Part shown: piece by piece, positions 11,410-22,499 of the stretch
How positions within the stretch are numbered: the stretch's first letter is position 1
Layout of the letters: each line of letters opens with the position of its first letter
From: Mytilus trossulus
Lineage: Eukaryota; Mollusca; Bivalvia; Mytilida; Mytilidae
NCBI RefSeq assembly: GCF_036588685.1
Contig: NC_086374.1
Coordinates: forward strand, 93,695,059-93,759,058
Direction of reading: 5' to 3'
Length of the DNA stretch: 64,000 nt
Position numbers and translations under genes: made by a program
The notes under the pieces: model-generated
What the model was told of the DNA's origin: nothing
The model's input: the letters and a program-made list of their open reading frames with translations, nothing else
Databases searched by the model: none

Positions 11410-12600
11410 TTTACAGCGCTTTCGCGCTTTGATTCTCATACTTTATGCAATAGATCTACTATATTTGTTGTATGGAATGATTGTTAGGTGTACATGTCTA
11501 GCTGGCAGATGTCATCTGACCGTGACCTCATTTTTATGGCTACTTGGTCAAAGTTAAGTTTTTGAGTTTTGGTCTTTTTATCTAATACTATATGCAGGGT
11601 TTCCCCTGGGTCAATTATTTTTTTCGCCACCTCTTTCACCAAAACAATATATTTTTCACCAAGTAACATAACTATATTTTTCTTTTAAAATTTACCTTTT
11701 TTCTACATTTTCTTTTCTTGACCATCGTAAATGAAAAAGTTGAGACTTAAAACTATGCTTGAAACACACTTGTCACTCAAACGACTTTAAAGTAGTCTCC
11801 CTGATCAATTACCTATATTAAAGTTTGAAATCGGAGATTTTTCTTGCTATTAAACATTTTTCGTCACAACAACAGCTTTTTTTTCTAAACTATCTTAAAA
11901 GGAGAGGAGACGTCAAAAGAGTTCTTCAAACACGTGTGTCGCAAAGTGGTAAATAAATTCTGTATGTGACATTTAGCAGAAGCCATTTAACCATATCATT
12001 TTGTCAAACAATTCAATCAACACCTTTATTAATTAGTCCTTTGTTGTCGATAGCTATAAAATGCAATTAGCTGATTATTGTTTTTCTGTCCAAATCTTAA
12101 TGAGGTCAAGGTGAATTCCAAGTATTGTCTGATTGGTTAAAGTCCGAGAAACTTGAAACAAGATGGAGGAAAAGAAATCGTTCTATATATTTCTTTCGCC
12201 AAATTCTTTCGCAAATGACTAATTTTTTCGCCAAAATAATTATTTTTTCGCAAATTGCGAAAATGGTGATCGCCAGCGGAAACCCTGCTATATGCCATAG
12301 GTCAACTATATTTGGTGTATGGAAATATTTCATGATCTATATGTCAGTCGTGCAGCTTTTATTTGACCTTGACCTGTTTTTCACGGTTCATTGCTCAATG
12401 TTAAGTTTTTGTGTTTTGGTCTATTTTTCAAACTATAAGCAATAGGTCAACTATATTTGTTATATGGAATCATTGTTAGCTGTACATGTTTGCCTGGCAT
12501 GGTTCATCTGACCATGACCTCATTTTCATGGTTCATTAACCAATGTATAGTTTTCTTGATTAATGTTAAGTTTATGGGACAGTCATAATAAAGTTTTATA
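11410..12600 (+). repeat. Repeat family C, copy 2, interrupted
   Basis: Blocks such as CTGACCATGACCTCATTTTC recur at about 170 bp. The unit is split at TACTATATG by the 693-bp element below; joining both sides restores the normal order seen in copies 1 and 3. Confidence 0.7.
11595..12287. mobile_element. hAT-like non-autonomous element, 693 bp
   Basis: Ends are CAGGGTTTCCCCTGG and CCAGCGGAAACCCTG, inverted. The direct flank CTATATG occurs at 11588-11594 and 12288-12294. Subterminal TTCGCCA / TTCGCAAA blocks recur at both ends. The interior shows no transposase; frames reading through the right end are by-products of the repeats. Confidence 0.7.
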
Positions 12601-12799
12601 TTTGGGAGTATCAACATAGTATCAATGATAAGTAAAGAAGGTGAGACATTTCAATGTGTGCACTCTTGTTATATTCTGCTGTATGAAAGGAGCCTCTGGC
12701 CTTTGTTAGTCTGGGATGTTTTATTTTATTTTAGTCCATTTACATGTTTTGAAGTTTTATATGACGTCCATTTTCAATGAACTTATAGACATTTTTATT

Positions 12800-12941
12800 T
12801 AAGGGCCAGCTGAGGCCCACATCTGGGTGCAGGATTTTCTTGATGCATTAAAGACCTATTGTTGGCATTCAGCTGTTATCTGCTCTTTGGTCTGCTTGTG
12901 GTATCTTTGATATTTGACCCATTTTATTCTCAATTTTATTT
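12800..12941 (-). repeat. Repeat family D, diverged, inverted
   Basis: AAGGGCCAGCTGAGGCCCAC at the left and ACCCATTTTATTCTCAATTT at the right match, inverted, the family copies near 17.3 and 61.9 kb. Confidence 0.55.
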
Positions 12942-13161
12942 CATGTATGTGTAAACATAGGTAAACAAAAATACCTTACATGTCATTTAGCTACATGACA
13001 GTTTCAATTTTTTGGACTATACACTTACATAATTCTTGGAGAAGACATTACTAAGTTGTAAAACTTGTGTCTAATCCTTTTGTCATTATGAACTAAAAAT
13101 ATGTTTAAACTGCATAATTCTTAACTTAAGGTAACATTTTTTTGTAATCTTAAAAAAAAAA

Positions 13162-13372
13162 AGTAAAATCACAAAAATACTGAACTCTGAGGAATATCCA
13201 AAATGGAAAGTCCGTAATCAAATGGCAAAATCAAATGATGAAACACATCAAACGAATTGACAATAACTGTCATATTCCTGACTTGGTACAGGTATTTCAA
13301 ATGTAGAAAAAAGGTGGATTGAACCTGGTTTTATAGCCCTATACATCTCACTTGTATGACAGTCGCATCAAA
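13162..13372 (-). repeat. Repeat family E, inverted
   Basis: Contains CAAATGGCAAAATCAAATGA, CATATTCCTGACTTGGTACA and the CTCACTTGTATGACAGTCGC end. Related pieces lie near 16.43, 35.25, 56.5 and 60.7 kb. Confidence 0.6.
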
Positions 13373-13429
13373 AGTGTTCCTTCTCTTTGCAGATATTGTG
13401 GTGATTGTATAATGATATTATATTATCAA

Positions 13430-13897
13430 TAACATGCATTTTCCAAGCTACAGGACACGACAAGATGACACATTTTGTATGAATTATACAGGAAAAAACA
13501 CCATTTTGTGATTAGAAACTAAACAAAATGATAGAATTGTTAAATACTTAAGGAAAAGATAGCTTTCAGACCATGCTTTGAGAATATCAAAAGAAAAGAT
13601 ATGGTCACAATACGTTTTTTCCGACTAAAATACAAAATAGGAAAATTTCATGTAGAATCCTTTAGAAAATGCACTGTTTTAGAGTTACCTCCCCTTGAAA
13701 TGCCTATTATTTATTTTTTTAAACTACCAAAACTATTAATATTTGTAAGTTATATTCTTATAAATTGGTTCTTTTAAATGAAAATCACATTAAATATCTG
13801 CATTCCTGCATCCCATTTTGCTAACATGATAGAAAATATGGACCTTTGGTTCTCTGTTTTTTACAATCCTATATGGAGGAAGACACCCATACCACCT
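13430..13897 (-). mobile_element. TA-flanked MITE (AGGTGGTATGGG family), truncated copy
   Basis: Inverse copy of the MITE at 42121-42711. It keeps the end GGAAGACACCCATACCACCT followed by TA, and inner blocks such as CCTTTGGTTCTCTG and GAGTTACCTCCCC, but lacks the other terminal repeat. Confidence 0.65.
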
Positions 13898-13939
13898 TAA
13901 CACAATAAGATGTACAAATAAAAAGACATGGCCATGGTG

Positions 13940-14270
13940 GTGTTTTTATTCCCAGAGGGTATCACCAGGCCTGTAATCAGCACTTTTGTGTTCACACGAA
14001 TTATCATTGATATGGTCATAATCTTAAATTTAAAGCTGTTTATAAAACTTTGAATTTTTGTAATACTAAGGCTTTTCTATCTCAGGAATATATTCCCTTT
14101 GCAAAACTTTTACAACTGTTTGGTCTCCAATGCTTTTTAACTACGTACTTTATTTGGCCTTTTTTAAACCATTTTTTAGATTTGAGCGTCACTGATGAGT
14201 CTTTTGTAGACGAAATGCACGTCTGTCGCCAATACAATTTTTTTCATCCTTGTATCTATGATTAGTGATT
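13940..14270 (+). repeat. SINE-like family B, diverged copy
   Basis: In order: GAGGGTATCACCAGGCCTG, TGAATTTTTGTAATACTAAG, TTTGAGCGTCACTGATGAG and GTAGACGAAATGCACGTCTG. This is the order seen in cleaner copies at 52.9-53.7 kb. Confidence 0.7.
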
Positions 14271-14349
14271 CTAAAAATAAGTATACATGACCAAAATTGT
14301 GAAGCGGCACCTTAGGGTAAATATCTAATTGTTCGTTTCAATTTTTGTC

Positions 14350-14978
14350 GAGCCTGCAATTTTTGTTGCAGAAAGCTTGACATGGGGATAGTGATCCTGC
14401 GGCGTTAGCTAACTTCTTAAAAGCTTTATATTTTAGAAGGTAGAAGACCTGGATGCTTCATACTTTGTATATAGTTGCCTCATGTTACGAACTTTCCATC
14501 AGTCACATGTCTAATGTCCTTAACCTCATTTTCATGGTTCAGTGACTACTTGAAAAAAAAAGTAAAAGATTTTTTGTAATGTTGAATTCTCTCTGATTTA
14601 TATAAGTAATAGTATAACTATATTGAGTATGTGCAAGTCCTCATGCCCGTCAGACAGTTTTCACTTGACCTCGACCTCATATCATGGATCAGTGAACAAG
14701 GTTAAGTTTTGTTGGGCAAGTCCATATCGCAGATACTATAAGTAATAGGTCTAGTATATTCGGTGTATGGAAGGACTGCAAGGTGTACATATCCAACTGG
14801 CAGGTGTCATCTGGCCTTGACCTCATTTTCATGGTTCAGTGGTTATAGTTAAGTTTTGCTGTTTGGTCTGTTTTTCTTATACTTTATGCAATATATCTAC
14901 TATATTTGGTGTATGGAATGATTGTAAGGTGTACATGTCTAGCTGACAGGTGTCATCTGACCTTGACCTAATTTTCAT
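14350..14978 (+). repeat. Repeat family C, copy 3
   Basis: Starts GAGCCTGCAATTTTTGTTGC like copy 1 and keeps its order; it ends in ACCTAATTTTCAT just where another repeat begins. Confidence 0.75.
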
Positions 14979-15161
14979 ATGTACTATTCATAACTGCTTA
15001 CAGAATGAGCCTTTAGGAAAGAATTTTGAGTGAATATTGAATGAAAATCTAGCATTATTGAGTGACCAGGCTAAGAATGTAACAAAAACAGAGAGAGGGG
15101 AGAAAAAGGGGGGGGGGTAAATTTTTCTTTTTTTCTTTTTGATGTAATCATGTATTTCAGT
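14979..15161. repeat. 180-bp dispersed direct repeat, copy 1
   Basis: Runs from ATGTACTATTCATAACTGC to ATCATGTATTTCAGT and matches 19799-19977 almost base for base. The clear difference is the poly-G run: 10 here, 17 there. Flanks differ on both sides. Confidence 0.8.
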
Positions 15162-15239
15162 ACAAAACTCCTATCCTGCCTATTTTTTTTTTATTTCATC
15201 CTAGCCCCCCCCCCCCTAAAAATCAAATGGTAGCTCCCT

Positions 15240-15710
15240 TATTTAGAGTGGATTGGGAAACAAGTTTTGCAACTTATATTAATCCCTTTCCACTTTGCGG
15301 GTGCGAGTGCTACCTTATAGCGGCATTAGCCTACTCTTTTTCGAAATCTACAATTGTCTTTAACGTGCAAGCGATATGGCTCTCTCTTAACACGGGTCAG
15401 CCATTTATCGTCCCCTTCCGACGGACTATCATCGTTTCCTCAAGACCATAGTCGCAAATGGTGTCAAGGGAGAGTCGAAAATTGAGTTCCTGAAATTTTC
15501 ATCCCATACGGGAATCGAACCAGGCCTCACGGTCATAAAACTTTCGAGCATGATTTTTGTACTCAGACTCGAAAATCAACCAATCAAATTGCTGGATTTC
15601 ATGTTTCGAGCATGATTTTTGTGCTCCGAGCACTGAGCAAAGTTTTATGCCTCCAAGGCCAGGAAACTTTGTGTTAGTAGTCCGATGCTCTAACCACTAC
15701 ACCACGGCTC
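15240..15710 (-). mobile_element. tRNA-derived SINE, full-length type, 470 bp
   Basis: Read on the minus strand it begins with a tRNA-like head: GAGCCGTGGTGTAGTGGTTA (box A region) and GGTTCGATTCCCGTATGGG (box B). The body follows, with the conserved-looking blocks CGAGTGCTACCTTATAGCGG and CGTGCAAGCGATATGGCTC in plus orientation. I recall this body as widespread in molluscs. The head is interrupted between its anticodon-loop and box B parts by a 116-bp inverted-repeat insertion at 15534-15649. Confidence 0.75.
15534..15649. mobile_element. 116-bp MITE nested in the SINE head
   Basis: Ends CATAAAACTTT and AAAGTTTTATG are perfect inverted copies. Inside, TTTCGAGCATGATTTTTGT occurs twice directly. 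It separates the two promoter boxes of the host SINE. Confidence 0.65.
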
Positions 15711-15833
15711 TATTTTTCGTTGTATCAGTAGCATGAGTAGCTTATCGTTATTCTATGACGTACGAGACATTTTTTAATTTTCATAGTCAAAATACCCCCG
15801 ATCTTTGTAGTAATATACAAATTTCACCTGCAT

Positions 15834-16025
15834 ATGGGATATAAATTTCCAAACGCATTCGGTATTCAAGACCCAGACTTTATAAACCGTCACCAATGTC
15901 TGAGCAGAACATTGATGAATCAAGGTTGTCATAAGACGTCTCGACCTTTTTCTAAAAAAGAATTTCATCGGAAGATACTAAACCTTGTTGATAAATATTC
16001 CGTATTAGCTTCACAAATAATATAA
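15834..16025 (+). pseudogene. Possible C-terminal tail of a retroelement reverse transcriptase
   Basis: The 60-residue frame (from KFPNAFGIQDPDFINRHQ to the stop) has the style of retroelement C-termini, with SRTLMNQGCHKTSRPFSKK reminding me of reverse transcriptase tails in mussel DNA. No catalytic motif is present. About 400 bp of AT-rich sequence follows and then a family E repeat (to about 16.6 kb), so the whole could be one 3' end. Weak call. Confidence 0.25.
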
Positions 16026-16420
16026 TTGACAATTTGTCTTGCAGTATAGATTCTAGGCTTACGTTGTTTGTCATCTCAATTACGTGTTATAGCGATCTTT
16101 TATTTGTCTTTGTAAATCAGCCCATTTTAGTTAAAAGTTTGACATTGCTCAGTACTTATACATCCCGTTATTGTGTTATTATGCTATGGTTATTTTGTAT
16201 TCTTGTCTTTCATTTTTGCCTATGTGCTTTGTCTATATGTCATATTATTTTTTTTGTAATAGCATATTTTTTATATAGTGATGAGGATTATGAGAGAATT
16301 TATTCATTATGTCTTTGTGATTTGTTCCCATAGTGTTGTCAATGTAATAGAGTTTTAATGCAAATGTCATATAAGCGAGAGCATTACCTAGCTATTCAAC
16401 CAGCTGTTTTATCCACTTTT
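16026..16420. other. AT-rich non-coding stretch
   Basis: Long T-rich frame at 16034-16333 reads as hydrophobic noise. It may be the 3' untranslated part of the retroelement to its left. Confidence 0.35.
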
Positions 16421-16424
16421 AATT

Positions 16425-16600
16425 ACATTAGGAAATGCTTGAACCAAGTTAGGAATATGAGAGTTGTTATCCATTCATTTAATGTTTGAGCTTTTTATTT
16501 TCCCATTTGATATAAAGCGACTTTTAGTTTTGAATTTTCCTTGGAATTGTTATTCGGTATTTTTGTTATTATTACTTTTTATTAAAACATCATAAATCGA
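16425..16600 (+). repeat. Repeat family E, diverged copy
   Basis: TTAGGAAATGCTTGAACCAA, GAGAGTTGTTATCCATTC and TTCGGTATTTTTGTTATT are the inverse of the family blocks at 13.16-13.37 kb. Confidence 0.55.
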
Positions 16601-16664
16601 TTTCGAATTCAAAATCTAGTTAATAGCAAAACCTTTATATAAGGTATGCACTTTTCTTCTCTTT

Positions 16665-16717
16665 GATCATGTTGTTGTCTCTTTGACACATTCCCCATTT
16701 CCATTCTCAATTTTATT
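16665..16717 (-). repeat. Repeat family D end fragment
   Basis: GTTGTCTCTTTGACACATTC then CCATTTCCATTCTCAATTTT, the inverse of the start of the copy at 61905. Confidence 0.65.
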
Positions 16718-17084
16718 ACTTACATTTCCTTTTTTATTGGTCACTTCTTTGTTAGGGCTTACTTATGAGGAGTTTGAGCTAAAGTAGGAATGGATGGGGT
16801 TTACTTCATGATTTTCTTATTCCACTCCAGTATTTTTAAGAATAATAAATATTGTCACTTTCAGGTCTTCTATCCATCGGTGATAATACCTATATATGCG
16901 TAAGTTTTGGAGTCTGTTTGATGACCAACATAATAAAATCTGCAGCCTTGTGTTAAGAGAGTATCCTTGATATCTACACATTATGAACCCTGGCAACAAC
17001 TTTTAGATGTGTTTTAATGTGACCTTCAATCTTGTAAGGCTAACTTTATGTTCCTATTCAATTTACCACCATTTTCGTTCACGT

Positions 17085-17380
17085 TCTGAACATGCATGCA
17101 ATATTTGCCACTGGACATAAACTAACATTTGACAATCCATCAAGTATTCTATTTGACATCTGAATGTTTGGCCACGTCAATGTAATTAAATATTTTGGGT
17201 AGAGACTCCCACATTTGGTGTCATATCTTGAGAATAAGAGGTCTATTGCTACTAATGTACTCATACAATTTCTCGCTACATTGAAGACCTGTTGGTGACC
17301 TTCTGCTGTTGTTTTTTTCTGCGGTCGGGTTGTTGTCTCTTTGACACATTCCCCGTTTCCATTCTCAATTTTATCATAAT
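17085..17380 (-). repeat. Repeat family D, longer copy
   Basis: Contains CTCGCTACATTGAAGACCTG, GGTTGTTGTCTCTTTGACAC and the TTCCATTCTCAATTTTAT end; also CAATATTTGCCACTGGACAT upstream. ORFs here are by-products of the repeat. Confidence 0.65.
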
Positions 17381-17689
17381 GAATCATAATGTTTGGATTA
17401 TACCTTTGCATGTTTAATAGCATTGTAAAAGAAGGTGCAGTTTGAAATCACCACTCTTATGAATAAGAAATAACAATTGTTCAAAAATTCAAAATATATT
17501 TAATAAAAATTCTAATGCACACATCTATAAACCAATTAACCTGCTACAAACATGACAAACACCTTACTTAAGTACAGTGAAAGATACCAGGATTTTGTGT
17601 TCATGACAAATTCAATTTGATATTTCATTCATAGTTATATGATTTATTAATGGAGAGACAAACATGAAAGGACAAAAATCAAACAATAT

Positions 17690-17851
17690 CAGTGGCGGAT
17701 CCAGAAATTTTCATAAGTGGGGGCCCACTGACTGGCCTAAGAGGGGGCCTGCTCCAGTCACGCTTCAGTGATTCCCTTGAAAGCAACCATTTTTTCACAA
17801 AAAAGGGTGGGGGGGCCTGGCCCCCTGGGCCTCCCCCTAAATCCGCCTCTG
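17690..17851. mobile_element. hAT-like MITE, 162 bp (CAGTGGCGGAT ends)
   Basis: Ends CAGTGGCGGATCC and TCCGCCTCTG are inverted. AATAT flanks both sides. GC-rich interior (GGGGGCCC blocks) stands out against the AT-rich context. A solo right end of the same family is at 27568-27606. Frames across it on both strands are not genes. Confidence 0.65.
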
Positions 17852-17859
17852 AATATCTC

Positions 17860-19798
17860 TGTGCTCCTGTAGGCATGTATATACAACCCCATCTGAGTCC
17901 TTTTTGTGATCCCCTTTGCCTTTTTTAAAAATAGAAATATTATATTATTTCATTTAATGGTTTCAAGCTTAAACATGATCAAATTGTCCTTTTTCAAACC
18001 AGAAACTGGGCTTACATGCCCTTTTAAATACTATACATGTCTGTATTAAATTCTTTGCTAGAACACTGTTTAAATCTGTCATTTATTTCTTTTGACCATT
18101 GTATTTTTTTGATTTTTTCTTTTTGTTATCCATAAAAAATGTAAATATGTAAAGTTGCATTATTGAATATTAAGTCTAATAAAACAATCTTTTACATGTT
18201 TAATGAAAAATAAAATATATTTTTGGGTTCATGACTTTGAAAACCATACATACAGTCATAACAAACATGTACATTGTAGATGTATGTAAAACTGTATGTA
18301 TTGTTTTGAAAAAATGTGAAAATTATCCAGACATGATCACATCATTCCTGTTGTTAAATACATGTACTTTAAACAAAGTACAAAAAAGGTACCTATAGGG
18401 TATACATTTTACAGTGTACACAAGAAGTTACAGTCAGATTGCACTCATTTGTTACACATATACAGTACAAAGTAACATACATTCTAAATCATGTAAGTTT
18501 AAAAACATAAGTAAAATAATATTAAAAGCCAAGGTTAAGCATGACATCAAAACAGCTAAGAGTAGTAAAAAATGTCAATATACAAAAATGTACAGTACAC
18601 ATATAAAAGAAAATAATAGTATCAAAATATAAAATTGTGTAGAAAGATATGGGACTTGTCACTTATATAAAATAAGGAGATATGGTATTAAACATGTATA
18701 TCTTCATTCTTATAACATGCACATGTAGGTAAAATGTGTATCTATGTATGCGTTGTAATAAATCAGGTTATGTGTAAATGTACATGTACATGTTATTGAG
18801 TGATTGATTTATTGATTGGTGTTAGCTTTATGCTGCCTGTGAATGTGATTTATAAATACTGCATGTACTAGTCTACATTGTACATACAATTACATGTACA
18901 TTTTTGTATGTACATTTTCAAAAATATCTAATTATATACCAGTAATTATTTTTACATGTCCATATACCAAAAACTAGCTTTTAAGTTTCATACAATAATA
19001 AATATCTGAAAAATGGAGACCTTTACACGACACATTGTACATGTACATGCAATGTATATATAATTATATATTAATGTAGATTTTGTTGGCGTAAAAATCA
19101 TAGCGCAAATGTATATCAAACATACACTAAATATATAAATGTATAATAAAAACATACATGTAGGTACTGCAAAATGGATCAAAACTTCAAAAGGTGACAA
19201 AAAACCCACTGTGACTAAAATCATTCTTTTTTATGTAATTGAAAATTTACAGAGAATTTAATTTAATTGTCATTATCTGATTATATACATGTGTACATTG
19301 ATTTTTGATTGAGTTAACCCTTTAACATTCAAGGATTTTTACCTCTTCTTTCCGAATAAAGGATATCTGTTTTCAATCAATTGCACATTTCGATAAAAAG
19401 CTCACTCAAAGGACAAGTTAGACTCATCTGATAGATAATTGACAAAGGTTTCAGGAAAACTTGATTTCAGGAAAATAATTCATACGTTGGTCACGTGATA
19501 TCTCTCAAAAGTCATGTGACATGCTGAATTAAAGTGACAAAAATGTACAATTCAAGCGGAAAAGGGGTTTTACAGACATTCAGTGACAAAAATAGAACAT
19601 AGTTTTAGTGTTAAATTAATGCATGAAGACTTTCGGAAACATTATCGGTGAAAACTTTATACAGAGAGATGCAAAGCCTGTCTGATTGGTAGAAATATCA
19701 AGACTCGAAACACCGAAAAATAGTGGATTTTTTGAGAATTTTTGTCAAAGTCAAATAAATGGGCCAAGTTTAAGTTAAAGATGTACACATGTACTATT
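17860..19798. other. AT-rich region dense in the palindrome ACATGTACATGT
   Basis: No gene. Overlapping copies of TGTACATG and ACATGTAC are spread over 18.2-19.1 kb and again 21.2-21.8 and 23.1-24.1 kb. Near 18.8 kb a piece (TTGATTGGTGTTAGCTTTAT) resembles a repeat end at 47.47 kb. Confidence 0.4.
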
Positions 19799-19977
19799 CA
19801 TAACTGCTTACAGAATGAGCCTTTAGGAAAGAATTTTGAGTGAATATTGAATGAAAATCTAGCATTATTGAGTGACCAGGCTAAGAATGTAACAAAAACA
19901 GAGAGAGGGGAGAAAAGGGGGGGGGGGGGGGGGTAAATTTTTCTTTTTTTCTTTTTGATGTAATCATGTATTTCAGT
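19799..19977. repeat. 180-bp dispersed direct repeat, copy 2
   Basis: Near-identical to 14979-15161, with a poly-G run of 17 at about 19917-19933. Confidence 0.8.
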
Positions 19978-20047
19978 TGTCTTAATTGAAATTGAAAGTA
20001 AAGTTAAGTTAAGTTATTTAATATAGGAATTTATTTTTTCATCATCC

Positions 20048-20118
20048 GGCAGTGAGGTTTGAACACGCGATCATCCGGGTGTAAGACTGTGCATCTTTCC
20101 ACTGAGCCACAGAAACTA
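20048..20118 (-). mobile_element. tRNA-like SINE head
   Basis: Read on the minus strand: TGTGGCTCAGTGGAAAGATG (box A type) and GCGTGTTCAAACCTCACTGC (box B type) about 45 bp apart. No acceptor stem pairing is evident, so this is a SINE or tRNA relic and not a functional tRNA gene. Confidence 0.5.
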
Positions 20119-20880
20119 TTGGAAAACTTATGAAATTTAAGCATATAAGTCAACTTCTCTGTAAGACTAGAAATTAATTTTTGGAGAACATAATCCAACT
20201 TCTTTTTCTTTAGAAGCTAGTTTTTGAAAATTATTATTTTTTCAAGCAAATTTGTAAGAAAGTTATTCAGAAATGTTCGTTTTTTCGTCTTTATTTCACT
20301 ATTTCTATATCTTAGCGATACGATATTCAACACCCTCATAACAAGACACTAAAGAAACAAAGATTTGTTATTGCTATTCCGACTTGGCTAACAATTTTTA
20401 ACACATTTTAGATGTTCTCATCTCTTTTGCTATAAAAACTGACAAAACAAAACATGAAAATTCCTTGTAATTTGAGTTTTGTTCAGTGTTGATACTCTAT
20501 GAATCAGTTTTTTTTGTATGTGTATGGGTTTTACTTACAGTTTTGATAGTATTCTTGTAAATGATCACGGCACAGTTATCAAAATTGTCATTCTAAAACA
20601 AAAAACAGCAACAATTTGTCTTGTGACATTTTGTGAAAATATTTTATTTAAAAATAAAAATAAAAAAGTTTTCTCCAAAAATATTCTTGTCAATATAGGG
20701 CAAATTGACATAATGCATTGCATTTTGTTGGTTTCAGACACCAAAATTCAAGTTGGTGGTATTCTGATCATTAATTTGAGCCCACAACCACACATGTACT
20801 TCAAAAATTGTCAACAATACCAAACTTCATGCAAACTACTCCTCAACAAATTTAGCTTATATCGGTCAGATTGACCAATA
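20119..20880. other. AT-rich, no gene recognised
   Basis: The 118-codon frame at 20518-20874 is low-complexity and has no features that I can support. Confidence 0.35.
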
Positions 20881-20892
20881 GGAACGTTAAAG

Positions 20893-21216
20893 GGTTAAGC
20901 CTTCCAATTGATATTTTATCATGTGGTTTTCTATGTTGTGATGTTATGCTATTGTTTCAGAAAAAAGAAGGTTTGGTACCATTAAAACGTTTAATCCTGC
21001 TGCAAATGTTTGAACCTGTCTTATGTCAGGAATCTGATATACAGAAGTTGTCGTTTGTTTATGTAATTTATATTTTTAGGGCCCTTTCTAGCTTTTTGTT
21101 TGGTGTGAGCCAAGGTTCTGTGTTGAAGGCCGTACATTGACCTATAATTGTTTAGTTTTATAAATTGTTATTTGGATGGAGAGATGTCTCATTGACACTC
21201 ACACCACATTTTCCTA
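20893..21216 (-). repeat. SINE-like family A2, inverted, near full length
   Basis: TTCTATGTTGTGATGTTATG, TGTGAGCCAAGGTTCTGTG, TTGAAGGCCGTACATTGACC and GAGATGTCTCATTGACACTC appear in order and end in CCTATATCTAT. It shares its end with family A but has its own body. Fragments recur at 43.95 and 55.77 kb. Confidence 0.65.
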
Positions 21217-22014
21217 TATCTATTGAACATACACAAATCATTTTTTAAACATGTACATGTATGATCAATCATAATTTTTTTGTCCTAATCAAATGGTTCT
21301 TATACAGTTATATAAATACATTTGTATATACATGTAAACTCATGATAAATTCTCCATGAATTCTTAATGGATAAAAATGTACCTGTGTAAACAGTTTATG
21401 GTAAATAAAATATGCGTTTTGCTAAATATTCAAATAAATGTACCACATTAACATGATTAAAAATCAGAATTCTTAAAACAAAATTGTTGAATATATTACC
21501 TACATGTACATGTACAATGCACATATTTTTGGGGTACATGTAGTCAGTCATGTACATGTACGAGCTTTTGAACCACACATATTTGCTATAATGTACTTGT
21601 ATAAATACATTGTAATGTACATGTACCTAATTGTTTTTCTTATCTTATTTCATAAATAATGGTAAATTTTGATAATAAATTCATAATGTTATCAACATTT
21701 GTATTCAAATGACCAATTTGATGACCAATTTGATGCAAATTTTGGAATGTAAAATTATAAACAGAAACTTCTTGTACAAAGTCACAATGTAAATGTACAT
21801 GTGCAATATACCTCATAAAAAAGGTTCTTGTGCTACAAAAGAGTAGTTATTGACATGATTGAATTAGAATCAAGCCAGTCCCACATGAATTATTGATGGT
21901 TTCTTATTCACAAACTGCATATATGCAAAGTACATATGGTACGACTACAGTCAGGTAAAGTAAATTACATGATTCCTTCTTAAAAATATCTATTTTCAAA
22001 AGTTACAGCAGCAT

Positions 22015-22494
22015 TTAATCGATAGTTACACCAAACCATATTAACAATATTTCAACAAAGTCAAGCGAGTAGCTTGCAGCAGCTATCCCTCCAATCATTC
22101 TGATGTCTTCTCTCTTTGGGTAAGTACACTGTGACATTGTAAACACGTCTAAAACAATCTCAGATAACTTAAAACACACAGTTAGTCTACCAAGGTGCTC
22201 TTGGTACCAATAATGATGATACAGTTGTTCAGTGTCCAATACAATAATTGTGAGTATTACTAAACATATCACATATCCGCCCATTATCCTCACTGTTATT
22301 TTATGACTTTTAAACCCCTGTACTTTCCACACGTAAAAGATTAATGATAGTGAAACAATCAAACCAAATAGGAAACGGACTGTCAATAGGCGTCCTAAAT
22401 ATAATTGTTCGATTTTTATTGGATCTTCGTCGAGGTCTGGAGGCCACAAAAAACGAGTCAAAAGCCACAGAGTGATGTCTGCCTTTAGTGGCAT
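22015..22494 (-). CDS. Small multi-pass membrane protein, unrecognised
   Basis: A 159-residue frame, complete from ATG to stop, in clean minus-strand sequence. I do not recognise the family. Hydrophobic segments lie at about residues 36-56 and 67-87, a weaker one at 101-120, and a last one at 133-155, so four membrane passes are likely. The N-terminus (MPLKADITLWLLTRFLWPP) is short and has no clear cleavable signal. Composition is unlike the AT-driven noise frames nearby: it has balanced W, D, E, K and C residues, and acidic DLDEDP before the first segment. It could be a single-exon gene or the last exon of a split one, since an AG lies just before the ATG. No repeat overlaps it. Function unknown. 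Confidence 0.6.
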   Translation of the reverse strand: MPLKADITLWLLTRFLWPPDLDEDPIKIEQLYLGRLLTVRFLFGLIVSLSLIFYVWKVQGFKSHKITVRIMGGYVICLVILTIIVLDTEQLYHHYWYQEHLGRLTVCFKLSEIVLDVFTMSQCTYPKREDIRMIGGIAAASYSLDFVEILLIWFGVTID

Positions 22495-22499
22495 TCTGG

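Noticed and set aside
12125..12445. 106-codon plus-strand frame
   Set aside because: It runs through the right end of the hAT-like element into family C; the reading is produced by TTCGCCA-type repeats.
16034..16333. 99-codon hydrophobic frame
   Set aside because: T-rich sequence gives F/L/I/V/C-rich noise; no start context or homologous features.
17679..17928. Overlapping frames on both strands
   Set aside because: They exist because the CAGTGGCGGAT MITE is GC-rich and symmetric.
20048..20118. tRNA gene on the minus strand
   Set aside because: Box A and box B are present but the acceptor stem does not pair; better read as a SINE head.
20518..20874. 118-codon plus-strand frame tested as a 5' exon of the YqaJ gene
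   Set aside because: No CxC motif, no suitable donor phase, low-complexity composition.
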